Positions 1 to 9,203 of a stretch of 64,000 bases of DNA are shown in pieces; the stretch's first letter is position 1, and each line of letters opens with the position of its first letter. A program made the translations under genes and the position numbers. The DNA comes from JAGOEF01 sp964511665 (GTDB lineage Bacteria; Bacteroidota; Bacteroidia; Bacteroidales; ML635J-15): the NCBI GenBank assembly GCA_964511665.1, contig CAZEHA010000006.1, forward strand, positions 26,419 through 90,418, written 5' to 3'. Under the pieces are notes generated by a model. The model was not told the DNA's origin. It saw only the letters and a program-made list of their open reading frames with translations, and made no database searches.

Positions 1-435
1 GATGGTTTTCAGCACAAAATGAATACTGTGCAATCGATAATTAATTCTTATCCCGATTATAGTGTAATTCTTATTGGCGACAATAGTGAAAACGATGCCG
101 TTATTTATGACAGTATTTGTGTTTTGTTTCCCGATAGAATAGCTGCTGTATATATTCGCCCTGTGAAGAATAAGCCATTTGGACAATCATCAAAAATATA
201 CTTTTCGGCTGTCGATATCGCATTTTTCGAATGCGAGAGTGGACGTATTACTCCCGAGCAGTTTGAGCACGTGTATAACATGGTTCTCGAAGCCGATTTC
301 AATACTGTTTTTCCCAAATATTTGTTTTTCGACGAAAGATTAATAAGTTCTCAGGAGGCAGGGTGTTTTAAACAGGCTTGTCATCTGAAGAATAAAGTCT
401 TAGAATATTTGCTCGACAAAAGAAGCCGAAACTGA
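1..435 (+). CDS. C-terminal part of an App1-like (DUF2183) phosphatase, truncated by the window edge
   Basis: The reading frame is open from base 1 and runs through the first ATG at 19, so the real start lies left of the window. The visible 144 codons carry the pattern LIGDNSENDAVIY, then FPDRIAAVYIRPV. This matches the end of the App1/DUF2183 domain, in which a HAD-like fold uses a GDs.e.D motif near the C-terminus. App1 is the yeast phosphatidate phosphatase; bacterial members are often annotated only as DUF2183, and the substrate here is unknown. The N-terminal nucleophile motif (DxDxT) is outside the window, so catalytic competence cannot be judged. The family call rests on motif memory and is moderately sure. 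Confidence 0.6.
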   Translation, partial: DGFQHKMNTVQSIINSYPDYSVILIGDNSENDAVIYDSICVLFPDRIAAVYIRPVKNKPFGQSSKIYFSAVDIAFFECESGRITPEQFEHVYNMVLEADFNTVFPKYLFFDERLISSQEAGCFKQACHLKNKVLEYLLDKRSRN

Positions 436-445
436 GGCATGCATT

Positions 446-474
446 TTGAATTACACTTATTTTTTGTAGTTTTG
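446..474 (+). promoter_or_regulatory. Bacteroidota-type promoter of the LysM protein
   Basis: TTG at 446-448 (-33 element) and TAGTTTTG at 467-474 (-7 element, consensus TAnnTTTG) are 18 bases apart. The expected transcription start is near 478, giving a short leader of about 20 bases before the ATG at 498. Confidence 0.55.
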
Positions 475-497
475 AACGTTTTTATTGATTGCCGATT

Positions 498-2366
498 ATG
501 AGAAAAATATGCTTCTTGTTAGTGTTATTCGTGATGTCGTCTCTGGTATTTGCCCAAAAGGTTGATGTTTCAACAGAGAGCATTACTGTTGATGGAAAGA
601 CCTATATTGTTCACACGGTAAAAAAGGGACAAACATTGTATGGAATCAGTAAAGCTTATGGTGTGAGTATCGACGAAATTGTAGCAACAAATCCCGGTAC
701 CGAGAACGGAGTCAAGGCCGGCAGTTCTCTCAGAATCCCGGCCAAAAGTAATGGCAACGAAGCTGTGGCAACCGAAGATACTACACACTCGATAGGGGGA
801 ATAGAACATGTGGTAGAAAAAGGTGAAACAGTTTATGGTATCTGCCGAAAATATAACCTGAGTGTAAAAGCATTATATGATGCCAATCCCGGTATCCAGG
901 AAGCGGGATTAAAGCCCGGAGACGTTCTTATAATTCCTGAAAGCGATCTGATTTCTGAGCCTGTTACTATTTCCATTGGCGATGAGTCAGAACCCGGATA
1001 TTCGTGGCACGAAGTGAAGCGAGGCGAAACGCTATATAGCATATCAAAAAAATATGATGTTGCCGAATCAGATATTCTGAATTGTAACGACAATCTGGAG
1101 CCCAGTAGGTTGAAGGCAGGTCAAAAAATCAAAATTCCACGCACTGTCAATCCGCTTACCGAATTTCCCGGTAATTCCGAAAAACAGGTAAGCGAAACTG
1201 TAAACGACACAGTGCCGGCAGTTCAAGTGAACGAAGTTGTTTATGCCGAGCCAAAAAGCGAAATCGAAGTGTTTTTGTTAATGCCATTCGATACTTACGT
1301 AAATACCCGAAACTGGTATAACCAGGAATCGTCGAAGAAAGAAATGACTGTGCTTCCATTGAACGAAATGATGTTGGCCTATTACTCCGGTTGTATGATG
1401 GCTCTCGATAGTTTGAAAAACTCCGGACTAAAAATCAACCTACATGTATACGATACCGGTAACGATACCACGGTGCTGAGCAGTTTAATCGAGAATGGTA
1501 GTTTACATAAGGCCGACTTTTTAATCGGCCCCGTGTATTCAAAACAAATAAGTTACCTGAAGAATAAGATACCCAAGCATGCAATAATGATAAGTCCATT
1601 TGCCGATTACGAAAAGGCAGATGCGGGCAACAATCCGATATTTTGGGCTAATCCCGGCCGAATAGGTCGTAACGAAACCATAGCAGCCTATGCGGCTCAA
1701 CATGCTGATTATAAATATATTATCGTATACAACAACACCGAGGCATCAACCGAAAATGCCAAAGCATTGCGAAATCTTATTATCGAAAAATCATCGAAAG
1801 CCAATCAGGGTAAAGCTGCCGAGGTAAGTCTGATAGCATACTCCGATGCCGGTATTTCAGCCCTTACAGCATTGATGTCGCCCGATAACCCCAATATTGT
1901 TATTGCTACCGAAAAAACCGAAGCACAGGCCTCAGGTCTTATGGCCAAACTGGTGCAAATAAAAAAAATTGAGGTTCAGCTTATTGGTGAACTATCGTGG
2001 CTCGAGTTTAAAAGTGTAGATGCAACATATTACCAGCGACTGAAATTTACCTATGTTACCCCATATTGCATCGATTACAGCCGCGAGAATGTAAAACAGT
2101 TTGTCAGAAGCTACCGTGATGTATTTTACACTGAACCCATGGAACATTCTTTTGCAGGTTTCGACCAAGTGTCTTTCTTTTTGTCGGCTTATGCAAAACA
2201 TGGTTTTCGGTTTCCTGAATTTATCGAAAAACAAGAACCGTCGAAAGGATTGGTTACTCAGCATCAGTTTATTGGCATTTCTGGTTCAGTGCAATACATA
2301 CAAATGTTCTGCTATCTCATGGCTGTTGACGAAAATTATGAAACTGTCAGGATTTTCCCCGAATAA
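498..2366 (+). CDS. Exported protein with three LysM domains and a periplasmic-binding-protein-like domain
   Basis: The ATG at 498 gives a clean signal peptide (MRKICFLLVLFVMSSLVFAQ), so it is preferred over an in-frame TTG at 489. Three LysM modules follow, at about residues 36-83, 103-147 and 170-215, each with the KGxTxYxIxxxY start and an Ix(I)P end. LysM binds peptidoglycan N-acetylglucosamine. Residues ~250-620 resemble the type I periplasmic binding fold of branched-chain amino-acid receptors (for example FLIGPVYSKQISYLKN, then ISPFAD). Similar LysM plus receptor-like proteins are common in Bacteroidota and are generally uncharacterised. No transport genes lie nearby, so a wall-anchored or envelope-sensing role is more likely than nutrient uptake; that is inference. 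Total length is 622 aa. Confidence 0.8.
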   Translation: MRKICFLLVLFVMSSLVFAQKVDVSTESITVDGKTYIVHTVKKGQTLYGISKAYGVSIDEIVATNPGTENGVKAGSSLRIPAKSNGNEAVATEDTTHSIGGIEHVVEKGETVYGICRKYNLSVKALYDANPGIQEAGLKPGDVLIIPESDLISEPVTISIGDESEPGYSWHEVKRGETLYSISKKYDVAESDILNCNDNLEPSRLKAGQKIKIPRTVNPLTEFPGNSEKQVSETVNDTVPAVQVNEVVYAEPKSEIEVFLLMPFDTYVNTRNWYNQESSKKEMTVLPLNEMMLAYYSGCMMALDSLKNSGLKINLHVYDTGNDTTVLSSLIENGSLHKADFLIGPVYSKQISYLKNKIPKHAIMISPFADYEKADAGNNPIFWANPGRIGRNETIAAYAAQHADYKYIIVYNNTEASTENAKALRNLIIEKSSKANQGKAAEVSLIAYSDAGISALTALMSPDNPNIVIATEKTEAQASGLMAKLVQIKKIEVQLIGELSWLEFKSVDATYYQRLKFTYVTPYCIDYSRENVKQFVRSYRDVFYTEPMEHSFAGFDQVSFFLSAYAKHGFRFPEFIEKQEPSKGLVTQHQFIGISGSVQYIQMFCYLMAVDENYETVRIFPE

Positions 2367-2389
2367 GTCTTTGTGCGTGTATAATTTTT

Positions 2390-2418
2390 TTGAATAATTA
2401 GTTTTTTTTTCTATTTTT
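2390..2418 (+). promoter_or_regulatory. Possible promoter of the SprB-repeat protein
   Basis: TTG at 2390-2392 is followed after 18 bases by TATTTTTA at 2411-2418, one mismatch from TAnnTTTG. It would give a leader of about 125 bases. No other good match was found in the 180-bp gap. Confidence 0.35.
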
Positions 2419-2546
2419 ATGCTGTCTTTCGGAATGTTCCGTAAGCAACTGAATGTTAATTAAATCGTCTTTCACATGATTTGAGGCGATTTTGCTTGGG
2501 ATAAGTAGATAGCTGAATTATTGAAATATTTGAAAATAATTATAAT

Positions 2547-5500
2547 ATGAAATATCGTTTACGTTTTCACACACTGATTTCGAGTAGTCTTTTTCTTACA
2601 TTGGCTTTATTGATGTTCAATAATCAATTAAGTGCTCAATGTGGTGGAGGAGGAACACTAGTTAGTAATTTGACAATGTTGCCTACTTTTCAAACCATCA
2701 ATGTGAGTGCCGGGCAGCGTTACACATTTACCGCCTATACGCAAACTACCTACTATTTCTCTTTTTGTCAGGGTGGCGGTTCAACATCAATCGACACGCA
2801 ATTAGAAATTTGTAATCAGGCGGGTACAGTGGTGTATGCCTACAACGACGACTTTTGCGGATTGGGTTCCGAGATTATATGGATTGCCCCGGCCAATGGC
2901 ACCTACAGCGTGGTTATACACCAGCATTATTGCCAGAACAATGGAACGCCTGCTGGCTTACTTGCATATATGACTATCACACCGCCTAATGCACAAGATT
3001 GCTTAGGAGCGATTCCATTGTGTTTTAATACGTATTACACAAATAATTCTTATTCGGGAACTGGTCATTATCCAAACGAAATACCTACAACCGGAGGTTG
3101 CCCCGGCAATTGTATGCTCGCCGGTGAAAGAAACGATGTGTGGTATACTTTTACAACTCAAACTGCAGGAACTGTATCGTTTGTAATTACTCCGAACAAT
3201 AGCTCCGACGACTACGATTGGGCCGTATATAATCTTACAAATCATGATTGTTCAATTATTGCGACCAATCCGTCTGCAGTTCAAGTAAGCTGTAATTGGA
3301 CTGCTACAACAGGGCCAACGGGGCCGAATGGTGGGACCACTTCAACATGCACAGGCTCAAGTGGGTCGCCGTTTAATGCCGCCCTTACGGTTACGGCAGG
3401 TCAAACCTATGTGGTTAATGTTAGCAATTATTCTTCAACGCAATCAGGTTATACAATAACATTTGGTGGAACCTCTCAAATCCTCGACAATACAAGTCCG
3501 GAGTTAGTACAGATTGTTCATGCTCCCGTGTGTGGGTCAAGTGCTCTCACCCTGCAGTTTTCTGAACAGATTTGGTGTCTCGGTACCGACCCTTCCGATT
3601 TTGTAGTTACCGGTCCTTTAGGGGAGTATTCCATCAGCAATGTTTGGGCCCCTGTTTGTGTTGCCGGTCTCGGTTCTTCCTATGGCGATACCTATTACGA
3701 TGATTTGTGGACGCTTGAATTCTCCGATTATTTACAACACGATGGCGATTATACTGTTGAAATCATTCCATCTTCAATTACCGATATTTGTGGAAATTTT
3801 GCCAACCCCAGCATAACTCTTTCGTTTCATATTAATGGTGTGCAAGCCACTTCTTCGGTAATTCACGGAACAACCTGCTATGGCGGAAGCGATGGTAGTG
3901 CTACCATCAATTCAATTTCGGGTGGAACACCGCCTTATACCATTTCATGGCCAAGCGGCGAAACTACCCAAACAGCTGTAAATCTCGATGGGGGCACCAT
4001 ATTCGTTACCGTAACCGATAGCACGGGAATTTGTCATAATGTAATGGAGTTGGATATTCCACAACCGCCTCCCATAATAGTTGAGGCGGGAACCGATCAA
4101 ACAATATGTCCGGGACAATCAGTGCCTATTGGGGGATCTCCAACTATTATAAATGGAGTGGCACCCTTAACCTATGGTTGGTCTCCGGCAACAGGGTTGT
4201 CAGACCCCAACAATCTGAACCCAACAGCAACTCCCATGGCAACCACTACTTATATACTAACGGTGCAAGATAACACGGGATGCACAGCAGCTGATGCGGT
4301 TGTTATTACGGTGCACCCTGCAGCTACGGTCAATCTTGGTCCCGATGCCCAGGTGTGTGTGTCGAGTTTGCCATTGAATTTGAATGCAGGAGCCGGATTT
4401 ACAAATTATATTTGGAGTAATCCCGCCTACAATGGTCAACCAAGCATGCCTGTATCGGCTTCGGGAACCTATTCGGTTACGGTAACCAATTCAAATGGTT
4501 GCACCGCTACCGATCAAATAACGGTTACTGTTGTCGATAATCCTGTTGTGAATTTAGGAGCCAATCAGGTGGTGTGTAGTTATAACCTTCCTCATGTATT
4601 GGATGCGGGAGCCGGTTATTCTGTTTACGACTGGAATGTTGACGCTTACGATGGCAGTCAGACTATGCCTGTAACTGCTTCAGGTGTGTATTCTGTTACC
4701 GTGTCTGATGCCTATGGGTGCAGTGGTTCGGGGCAGATATCAATAACCGTAGATCCTGCCATAAACTTAAGTCTTGCTACAGTAGCTCCTCTCTGCAACG
4801 GAACTGCAACAGGAACTATTTCGGCAATCGCATCGGGAGGAACACCTCCGTTAAGCTATTTGTGGAGTAATGGACAAACAGCCTCTGTGATTAACGGGCT
4901 CGTTGCCGATGTTGTTTACTCCGTAACCGTGAGCGATGCTGCAGGATGTTCCCTTACTGCTTCGGCAACCCTGACAGATCCACCGGTACTGCAGGCTGAT
5001 ATTGCTACAAACCCGACTGAATGTGGTGAAGCAATTGGTTCTGCGTCAGTTACGGCAATAGGTGGCGTAGGGGGGTATACCTACTTGTGGAGCACCGGCG
5101 AAAACACCGATAATATTTCGGGTTTGCATCCAGGAGTGCATTATTGCACGGTTACCGATGCAAATGGCTGCTCGGTTGTTGCTTCCGAAACGGTTGGGGC
5201 ATATGGCGAAGGAACTGTGACGCTCAGCCTGCTACAAGGCGTGATGTGTTACGGAAATACAACAGGAGTGCTGCAGGCTGCCATGACCGATGGCTTCCCT
5301 CCATTTCAATATCAGTGGTCGGGTAGTCCGCAAAACGGTCCCGTTCTCAATAATTTACCTGCAGGCAACTACTCAGTCACCGTAACCGATGTGTATGGTT
5401 GCCCGGGATATGCCAGTTACAGTATTAACCAGCCCGAAGCCATTGTGGTAAGCGAAATTATTGAGGATGTGCTGTGTCGTGGTGGTAGCGATGGTTCTAT

Positions 5501-6398
5501 TACACTGAACGTAACAGGCGGGGTAAGTCCATATATTTACAATTGGTCTAACGGCGCTACATCAAGCCACATTTCATCGCTAACAGCGGGTGCATACAGT
5601 GTTGTTATTACCGACTTGAATAACTGTACATATCAGGGATTCTATAATATTTTACAACCCGAAAAAGCCCTCGATTTATTGCTGTTAACACAGGATGTTA
5701 TTTGCTATAAGGATAATAACGGAGCGGCACTGGCAACCGGCGATGGAGGAACACCTCCCTATACTATAGTCTGGTACAAGCAAGGGGTAATAATAGGCAA
5801 TGGAAGTGAATTAACCTCATTGCCCGCCGGATCGTATCAAGTAGTTTTAATTGATGCTAATAACTGCCAGGCAAATAACTATTTTGCAATTGATCAACCT
5901 GCCGAAATAGTTATCACAACCACAATTTCTGCCGCAAGTTGCCGTGGGAACGACGATGGAGAGGTGGTTGTTGATGTGTATGGTGGTGTGCCTCCCTACG
6001 ATTACGAATGGAATACCGGCGATTTGATTGCGAACCTCGAAGGTGCACATAGTGGGCAATATTCGGTTTCGGTTACCGATGCCAATAACTGCACAAAAAC
6101 ACTGAATGTATACATTCCCGAGAGTTCCAAATTGTGTTTGCGCATTCCAAATGCATTTACACCAAATGGCGATGGCGTAAACGATACCTGGATTATCGAA
6201 TTTATCGAAAAATATCCGCTGGCCGAAGTGTATGTATTCAATCGCTGGGGACAAAAACTGTACGACAAGAAAAACAACACAGGGCACTGGGATGGTTATT
6301 ATGAGGGGAAACTTGTTCCAACAGGTTCATATACCTACATTGTTGATTTGCGCAATGGTATGGAACCATTCACAGGAGTTGTTGTGGTAGTACATTAA
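2547..6398 (+). CDS. Large T9SS cargo surface protein with SprB-type repeats and a type B (CHU_C) sorting domain
   Basis: A 1283-aa protein with a signal peptide ending near LSAQ (residue ~31). The first ~320 residues include a pre-peptidase-like beta domain (DTQLEICNQ, then YNDDFCG) that resembles one in the giant adhesin at 24978. A cysteine-bearing adhesin domain follows, then Ig/PKD-like modules (~515-745) and seven SprB-type repeats of 65-75 residues with the pattern C.G...G......GG.pPY.Y.WS.G.....i..L..G.YsVtVTDanGC. The last ~85 residues (NAFTPNGDGVNDTW, FNRWGQKLYD, GSYTYIVDL) are the gliding-motility CHU_C domain used as a type B T9SS signal. SprB is a gliding adhesin in Flavobacterium; whether this species glides cannot be told. 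Function is inferred as cell-surface adhesion. Confidence 0.9.
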   Translation: MKYRLRFHTLISSSLFLTLALLMFNNQLSAQCGGGGTLVSNLTMLPTFQTINVSAGQRYTFTAYTQTTYYFSFCQGGGSTSIDTQLEICNQAGTVVYAYNDDFCGLGSEIIWIAPANGTYSVVIHQHYCQNNGTPAGLLAYMTITPPNAQDCLGAIPLCFNTYYTNNSYSGTGHYPNEIPTTGGCPGNCMLAGERNDVWYTFTTQTAGTVSFVITPNNSSDDYDWAVYNLTNHDCSIIATNPSAVQVSCNWTATTGPTGPNGGTTSTCTGSSGSPFNAALTVTAGQTYVVNVSNYSSTQSGYTITFGGTSQILDNTSPELVQIVHAPVCGSSALTLQFSEQIWCLGTDPSDFVVTGPLGEYSISNVWAPVCVAGLGSSYGDTYYDDLWTLEFSDYLQHDGDYTVEIIPSSITDICGNFANPSITLSFHINGVQATSSVIHGTTCYGGSDGSATINSISGGTPPYTISWPSGETTQTAVNLDGGTIFVTVTDSTGICHNVMELDIPQPPPIIVEAGTDQTICPGQSVPIGGSPTIINGVAPLTYGWSPATGLSDPNNLNPTATPMATTTYILTVQDNTGCTAADAVVITVHPAATVNLGPDAQVCVSSLPLNLNAGAGFTNYIWSNPAYNGQPSMPVSASGTYSVTVTNSNGCTATDQITVTVVDNPVVNLGANQVVCSYNLPHVLDAGAGYSVYDWNVDAYDGSQTMPVTASGVYSVTVSDAYGCSGSGQISITVDPAINLSLATVAPLCNGTATGTISAIASGGTPPLSYLWSNGQTASVINGLVADVVYSVTVSDAAGCSLTASATLTDPPVLQADIATNPTECGEAIGSASVTAIGGVGGYTYLWSTGENTDNISGLHPGVHYCTVTDANGCSVVASETVGAYGEGTVTLSLLQGVMCYGNTTGVLQAAMTDGFPPFQYQWSGSPQNGPVLNNLPAGNYSVTVTDVYGCPGYASYSINQPEAIVVSEIIEDVLCRGGSDGSITLNVTGGVSPYIYNWSNGATSSHISSLTAGAYSVVITDLNNCTYQGFYNILQPEKALDLLLLTQDVICYKDNNGAALATGDGGTPPYTIVWYKQGVIIGNGSELTSLPAGSYQVVLIDANNCQANNYFAIDQPAEIVITTTISAASCRGNDDGEVVVDVYGGVPPYDYEWNTGDLIANLEGAHSGQYSVSVTDANNCTKTLNVYIPESSKLCLRIPNAFTPNGDGVNDTWIIEFIEKYPLAEVYVFNRWGQKLYDKKNNTGHWDGYYEGKLVPTGSYTYIVDLRNGMEPFTGVVVVVH

Positions 6399-6421
6399 TA
6401 TATATTGTAATTGAAATATCG

Positions 6422-6463
6422 GCCCCTTACGTGTTGAAAAAAACAATATGTAAGGGGCTTTTT
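6422..6463 (+). terminator. Rho-independent terminator of the SprB-repeat gene
   Basis: GCCCCTTAC (6422-6430) pairs perfectly with GTAAGGGGC (6450-6458) around a 19-base A-rich loop, followed by TTTTT. It lies 24 bp after the stop codon and separates this gene from the rnf operon promoter. Confidence 0.8.
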
Positions 6464-6476
6464 ATTGAAAAAATAC

Positions 6477-6506
6477 TTGTAAAAAAAACTATTAATTTTA
6501 CCTTTG
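6477..6506 (+). promoter_or_regulatory. Promoter of the rseC-rnf operon
   Basis: TTG at 6477-6479, a 19-base spacer, and TACCTTTG at 6499-6506 match the Bacteroidota -33/-7 consensus exactly. It sits between the upstream terminator and the rseC ATG at 6529. Confidence 0.7.
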
Positions 6507-6528
6507 TGTTGTCAATTACAGAAAGCTG

Positions 6529-6948
6529 ATGGGTCGTTCAGGGAGTATAGAACATACAGGAGTTGTTGCCGAAATTACTGACGCAAGCATTATGGTGAAA
6601 GTTTCAGCCCAATCAGCCTGTGTGTCGTGCAAGGCGCATAGCATTTGTGGCGTTGATACAGCAGAAAAACTTATCGAAGTGAATTGTTGGTCGGGCGATT
6701 ATACTCCGGGTGAAATTGTGAAATTATATATGAAAGAGTCTTTAGGGATGAAAGCGCTGGCCTGGGGTTATCTGATACCCTTTGTGCTGGTTTTTTCGGT
6801 ACTGTTAAGTGTGCTTATTATCACCGAAAGCGAAGGTTTGGCAGGTATTTTATCGGTTTCGATAATGTTGCCGTATTTTCTGCTGCTGTATGTTTTTAGA
6901 AATCGGTTCAAAAAATCTTTTACATTCGAAATAAGTAAGCTCAAATAA
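6529..6948 (+). CDS. rseC: RseC/MucC family protein, first gene of the rnf operon
   Basis: A 139-aa membrane protein. The N-terminal ~60 residues carry the family's cysteine cluster (SACVSCKAHSICG), followed by two hydrophobic helices at about residues 78-100 and 102-122. RseC family proteins are linked in Proteobacteria to sigma-E regulation and to the SoxR-reducing Rsx (Rnf-like) complex. In Bacteroidota the gene often heads the rnf operon, as here. It is 12 bp upstream of rnfB. The arrangement suggests a role in assembly or redox maintenance of Rnf rather than stress signalling; that is inference. Confidence 0.85.
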   Translation: MGRSGSIEHTGVVAEITDASIMVKVSAQSACVSCKAHSICGVDTAEKLIEVNCWSGDYTPGEIVKLYMKESLGMKALAWGYLIPFVLVFSVLLSVLIITESEGLAGILSVSIMLPYFLLLYVFRNRFKKSFTFEISKLK

Positions 6949-6960
6949 TCTATTCTAATT

Positions 6961-7836
6961 ATGGAAGTAGTTCTGTATACTGTTGTCAGTCTGAGTGTTT
7001 TGGGAGCTGTGTTAGGGATAGTCCTATTCGTGATTGCGCAAAAATTCAAGGTTGTCGAAGATCCGCGTATCGACGAAGTTGAAGCAGTGCTTCCCGGTGC
7101 CAATTGTGGAGGTTGCGGTTTGCCCGGATGTCGTGGCTTTGCCGAGGCTTGCGTGAAGGCCGATGACTTGGGGGCACTGTTCTGCCCTGCCGGCGGAAAT
7201 GCATGTATGGCTCAGGTGGCTCAGGCCTTAGGCCAGGTTGCTGTTGAAAAAGACCCTATGATTGCTGTATTGCGTTGCTCGGGCAGCTTCGATAAACGTC
7301 CTAAAACAAATCATTACAACAGCGCTCCATCGTGTGCAGTGGCATCTATGCTATACAGTGGCGACACCGGTTGCCCAAACGGTTGCCTGGGTATGGGCGA
7401 TTGTGTTGATGTGTGCACCTTCGATGCCATATACATCGACAATACCACAGGATTGCCTGTGATTTCCGATGTCAATTGCACCGCTTGTGGCGCTTGTGTG
7501 AAAGCCTGTCCTAAAAATATTATCGAGCTTCGCTTAAAGGGGAAGAAAGACCGACGGATATTTGTGTCGTGCGTTAATACCGAAAAAGGTGGCATTGCCA
7601 AGAAAAGCTGTAGTGTGGCCTGCATTGGCTGCGGACTCTGTGCCAAGGCCTGTGCCTACGATGCAATTAAAATTGAAAACAATCTGGCTTATATCGATTT
7701 CGAAAAATGTAAACTATGCCGCAAATGTGTTGAGGTGTGCCCAACCAATGCCATTCATGAGTTGAATTTTCCGGCACGGAAACCAAAAGTTTCTGACGAT
7801 GCCACCATTGCTGAAAAAACAAAAGAAAACGAATAA
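6961..7836 (+). CDS. rnfB: Rnf complex subunit B, polyferredoxin
   Basis: A 291-aa protein with one N-terminal membrane helix (residues ~5-26). It has the RnfB/Fe-S domain (C49, C52, C57 and C75, in GANCGGCGLPGC and FCPAGG), then several ferredoxin-type 4Fe-4S motifs, including CTACGACVKACP, CIGCGLCAKACA and CKLCRKCVEVCP. RnfB is the electron entry subunit that receives electrons from reduced ferredoxin at the cytoplasmic face and passes them into the ion-pumping complex. Length and motif order are normal for the long form of RnfB. The gene is co-transcribed with rnfC, 28 bp downstream. Confidence 0.96.
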   Translation: MEVVLYTVVSLSVLGAVLGIVLFVIAQKFKVVEDPRIDEVEAVLPGANCGGCGLPGCRGFAEACVKADDLGALFCPAGGNACMAQVAQALGQVAVEKDPMIAVLRCSGSFDKRPKTNHYNSAPSCAVASMLYSGDTGCPNGCLGMGDCVDVCTFDAIYIDNTTGLPVISDVNCTACGACVKACPKNIIELRLKGKKDRRIFVSCVNTEKGGIAKKSCSVACIGCGLCAKACAYDAIKIENNLAYIDFEKCKLCRKCVEVCPTNAIHELNFPARKPKVSDDATIAEKTKENE

Positions 7837-7854
7837 CGATAACGCTTAATAAAC

Positions 7855-7860
7855 AGGAGG
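7855..7860 (+). promoter_or_regulatory. Strong Shine-Dalgarno deciding the GTG start of rnfC
   Basis: AGGAGG lies four bases upstream of the GTG at 7865. Strong SD sites are uncommon in Bacteroidota, so this one supports the non-ATG start. Confidence 0.7.
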
Positions 7861-7864
7861 TAAC

Positions 7865-9199
7865 GTGTTAAAAACTTTTCCAACAGGTGGCGTTCATCCT
7901 GCCGAGAACAAACTTTCGGCAGGAAAGACCATTGTTAAGATGGATCCGCCAAAAACAGTTGTTGTTCCCGTGTCGCAACACATTGGTGCGCCGGCACAGG
8001 CTGTGGTTGCCAAAGGCGACAAGGTAATGGTTGGGCAGCTTATTGCAAAAAGCGGAGGTTTTGTTTCGGCCAACATCCATGCTCCGGTTTCGGGAACAGT
8101 GGTTAAGGTCGACAAAATGCCCGACTCTACGGGTTATAAACAAATGTGTGTAGTTATCGATACTGCAGGCGATGAATGGCTGCCCGACATCGACCGTTCG
8201 GCCGATTTAATTACCGAAATATCGGTGCCCGATGGCGAAATTGCAGCCAAAATTGCCGCTGCAGGTATTGTTGGTATGGGAGGAGCCGGTTTTCCCACGC
8301 ATGTAAAAATGACTGTACCTCCCGGTAAAAAAGCTTCGCATCTCGTTATTAATGCTGTTGAATGCGAGCCCTATCTTACCAGCGACCATCAGTTGATGAT
8401 GGAAAAAGCCAACGAAATAATTATCGGTTGCCTCATTATGCAACGTGCTATTGCTGCAACACAAACCATAATTGGCATCGAAAACAACAAGCCCGATGCC
8501 ATTAAACACCTCACCGAAACAGCCGCAAAATATAGCAGCAGCATCGTGGTGCAGGGTTTAAAAGTAAAATATCCGCAAGGTGGCGAAAAACAGCTGATAA
8601 AAGCGGTTGTTAAGCGTGAAGTTCCATCGGGTGGATTGCCAATTGATGTGGGCTGCGTGGTTCAAAACGTGGGAACCGCCTATGCTGTGTACGAAGCAAT
8701 TCAGAAAAACAAACCGGTGATAGAACGCGTGGTAAGCGTTACAGGTAAGTCGTTGCAAAACCCCGTTAACCTGTTGGCGCGCATTGGTACTCCTATTTCT
8801 GAGCTTATTGAAGCAGCAGGCGGTTTACCCGAAAATACCGCTAAAATTGTAAATGGTGGCCCTATGATGGGTAAAGCCGTAGCCGATGTCAGTGTACCGG
8901 TTACCAAAACTACCTCAGGAGTGCTTATTATCAGTGAGTTGGAAGCACTCCGCCCCGAACAATTTAATTGTATTCGTTGTGCGCGTTGTGTTGGCGTTTG
9001 TCCCATGAGTCTTGAACCTTACCTGCTTAAAAATCTGGTAAATATTTCGGAATGGGAAGCCTTGCAACCCGAGAGGGTACTCGATTGCATCGAGTGCGGA
9101 TCGTGCAGTTATACCTGTGTGGCAGGTATTCCATTGCTCGATTATATTCGTTTGGGTAAAGCCAATTTAAATAAAATATTAAGATCAAGAAAATCGTAA
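7865..9199 (+). CDS. rnfC: Rnf complex subunit C, NADH-binding
   Basis: A 444-aa protein starting at GTG. It begins with the RnfC barrel-sandwich (biotinyl-lipoyl-like) region, including the family start TFPTGGVHPAENK. The central part is the NuoF-like nucleotide/FMN-binding core (GIVGMGGAGFPTHVK, NAVECEPYLTSDH). Two 4Fe-4S sets close the protein: CIRCARCVGVCP with a fourth Cys, and CIECGSCSYTC. RnfC passes electrons between the Rnf chain and NAD+, so the complex can couple ferredoxin oxidation to NAD+ reduction with Na+ or H+ export. Only 4 bp separate it from rnfD. Confidence 0.97.
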   Translation: MLKTFPTGGVHPAENKLSAGKTIVKMDPPKTVVVPVSQHIGAPAQAVVAKGDKVMVGQLIAKSGGFVSANIHAPVSGTVVKVDKMPDSTGYKQMCVVIDTAGDEWLPDIDRSADLITEISVPDGEIAAKIAAAGIVGMGGAGFPTHVKMTVPPGKKASHLVINAVECEPYLTSDHQLMMEKANEIIIGCLIMQRAIAATQTIIGIENNKPDAIKHLTETAAKYSSSIVVQGLKVKYPQGGEKQLIKAVVKREVPSGGLPIDVGCVVQNVGTAYAVYEAIQKNKPVIERVVSVTGKSLQNPVNLLARIGTPISELIEAAGGLPENTAKIVNGGPMMGKAVADVSVPVTKTTSGVLIISELEALRPEQFNCIRCARCVGVCPMSLEPYLLKNLVNISEWEALQPERVLDCIECGSCSYTCVAGIPLLDYIRLGKANLNKILRSRKS

Positions 9200-9203
9200 A
9201 GCT

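Noticed and set aside
1..435. Small gene starting at the ATG at 19
   Set aside because: The frame is open upstream of that ATG to base 1 and the sequence matches the tail of a longer phosphatase domain, so it is a truncated gene.
5847..6287. 146-aa minus-strand open frame within the SprB-repeat gene
   Set aside because: It mirrors the plus-strand coding sequence and has no recognisable domain or ribosome site.
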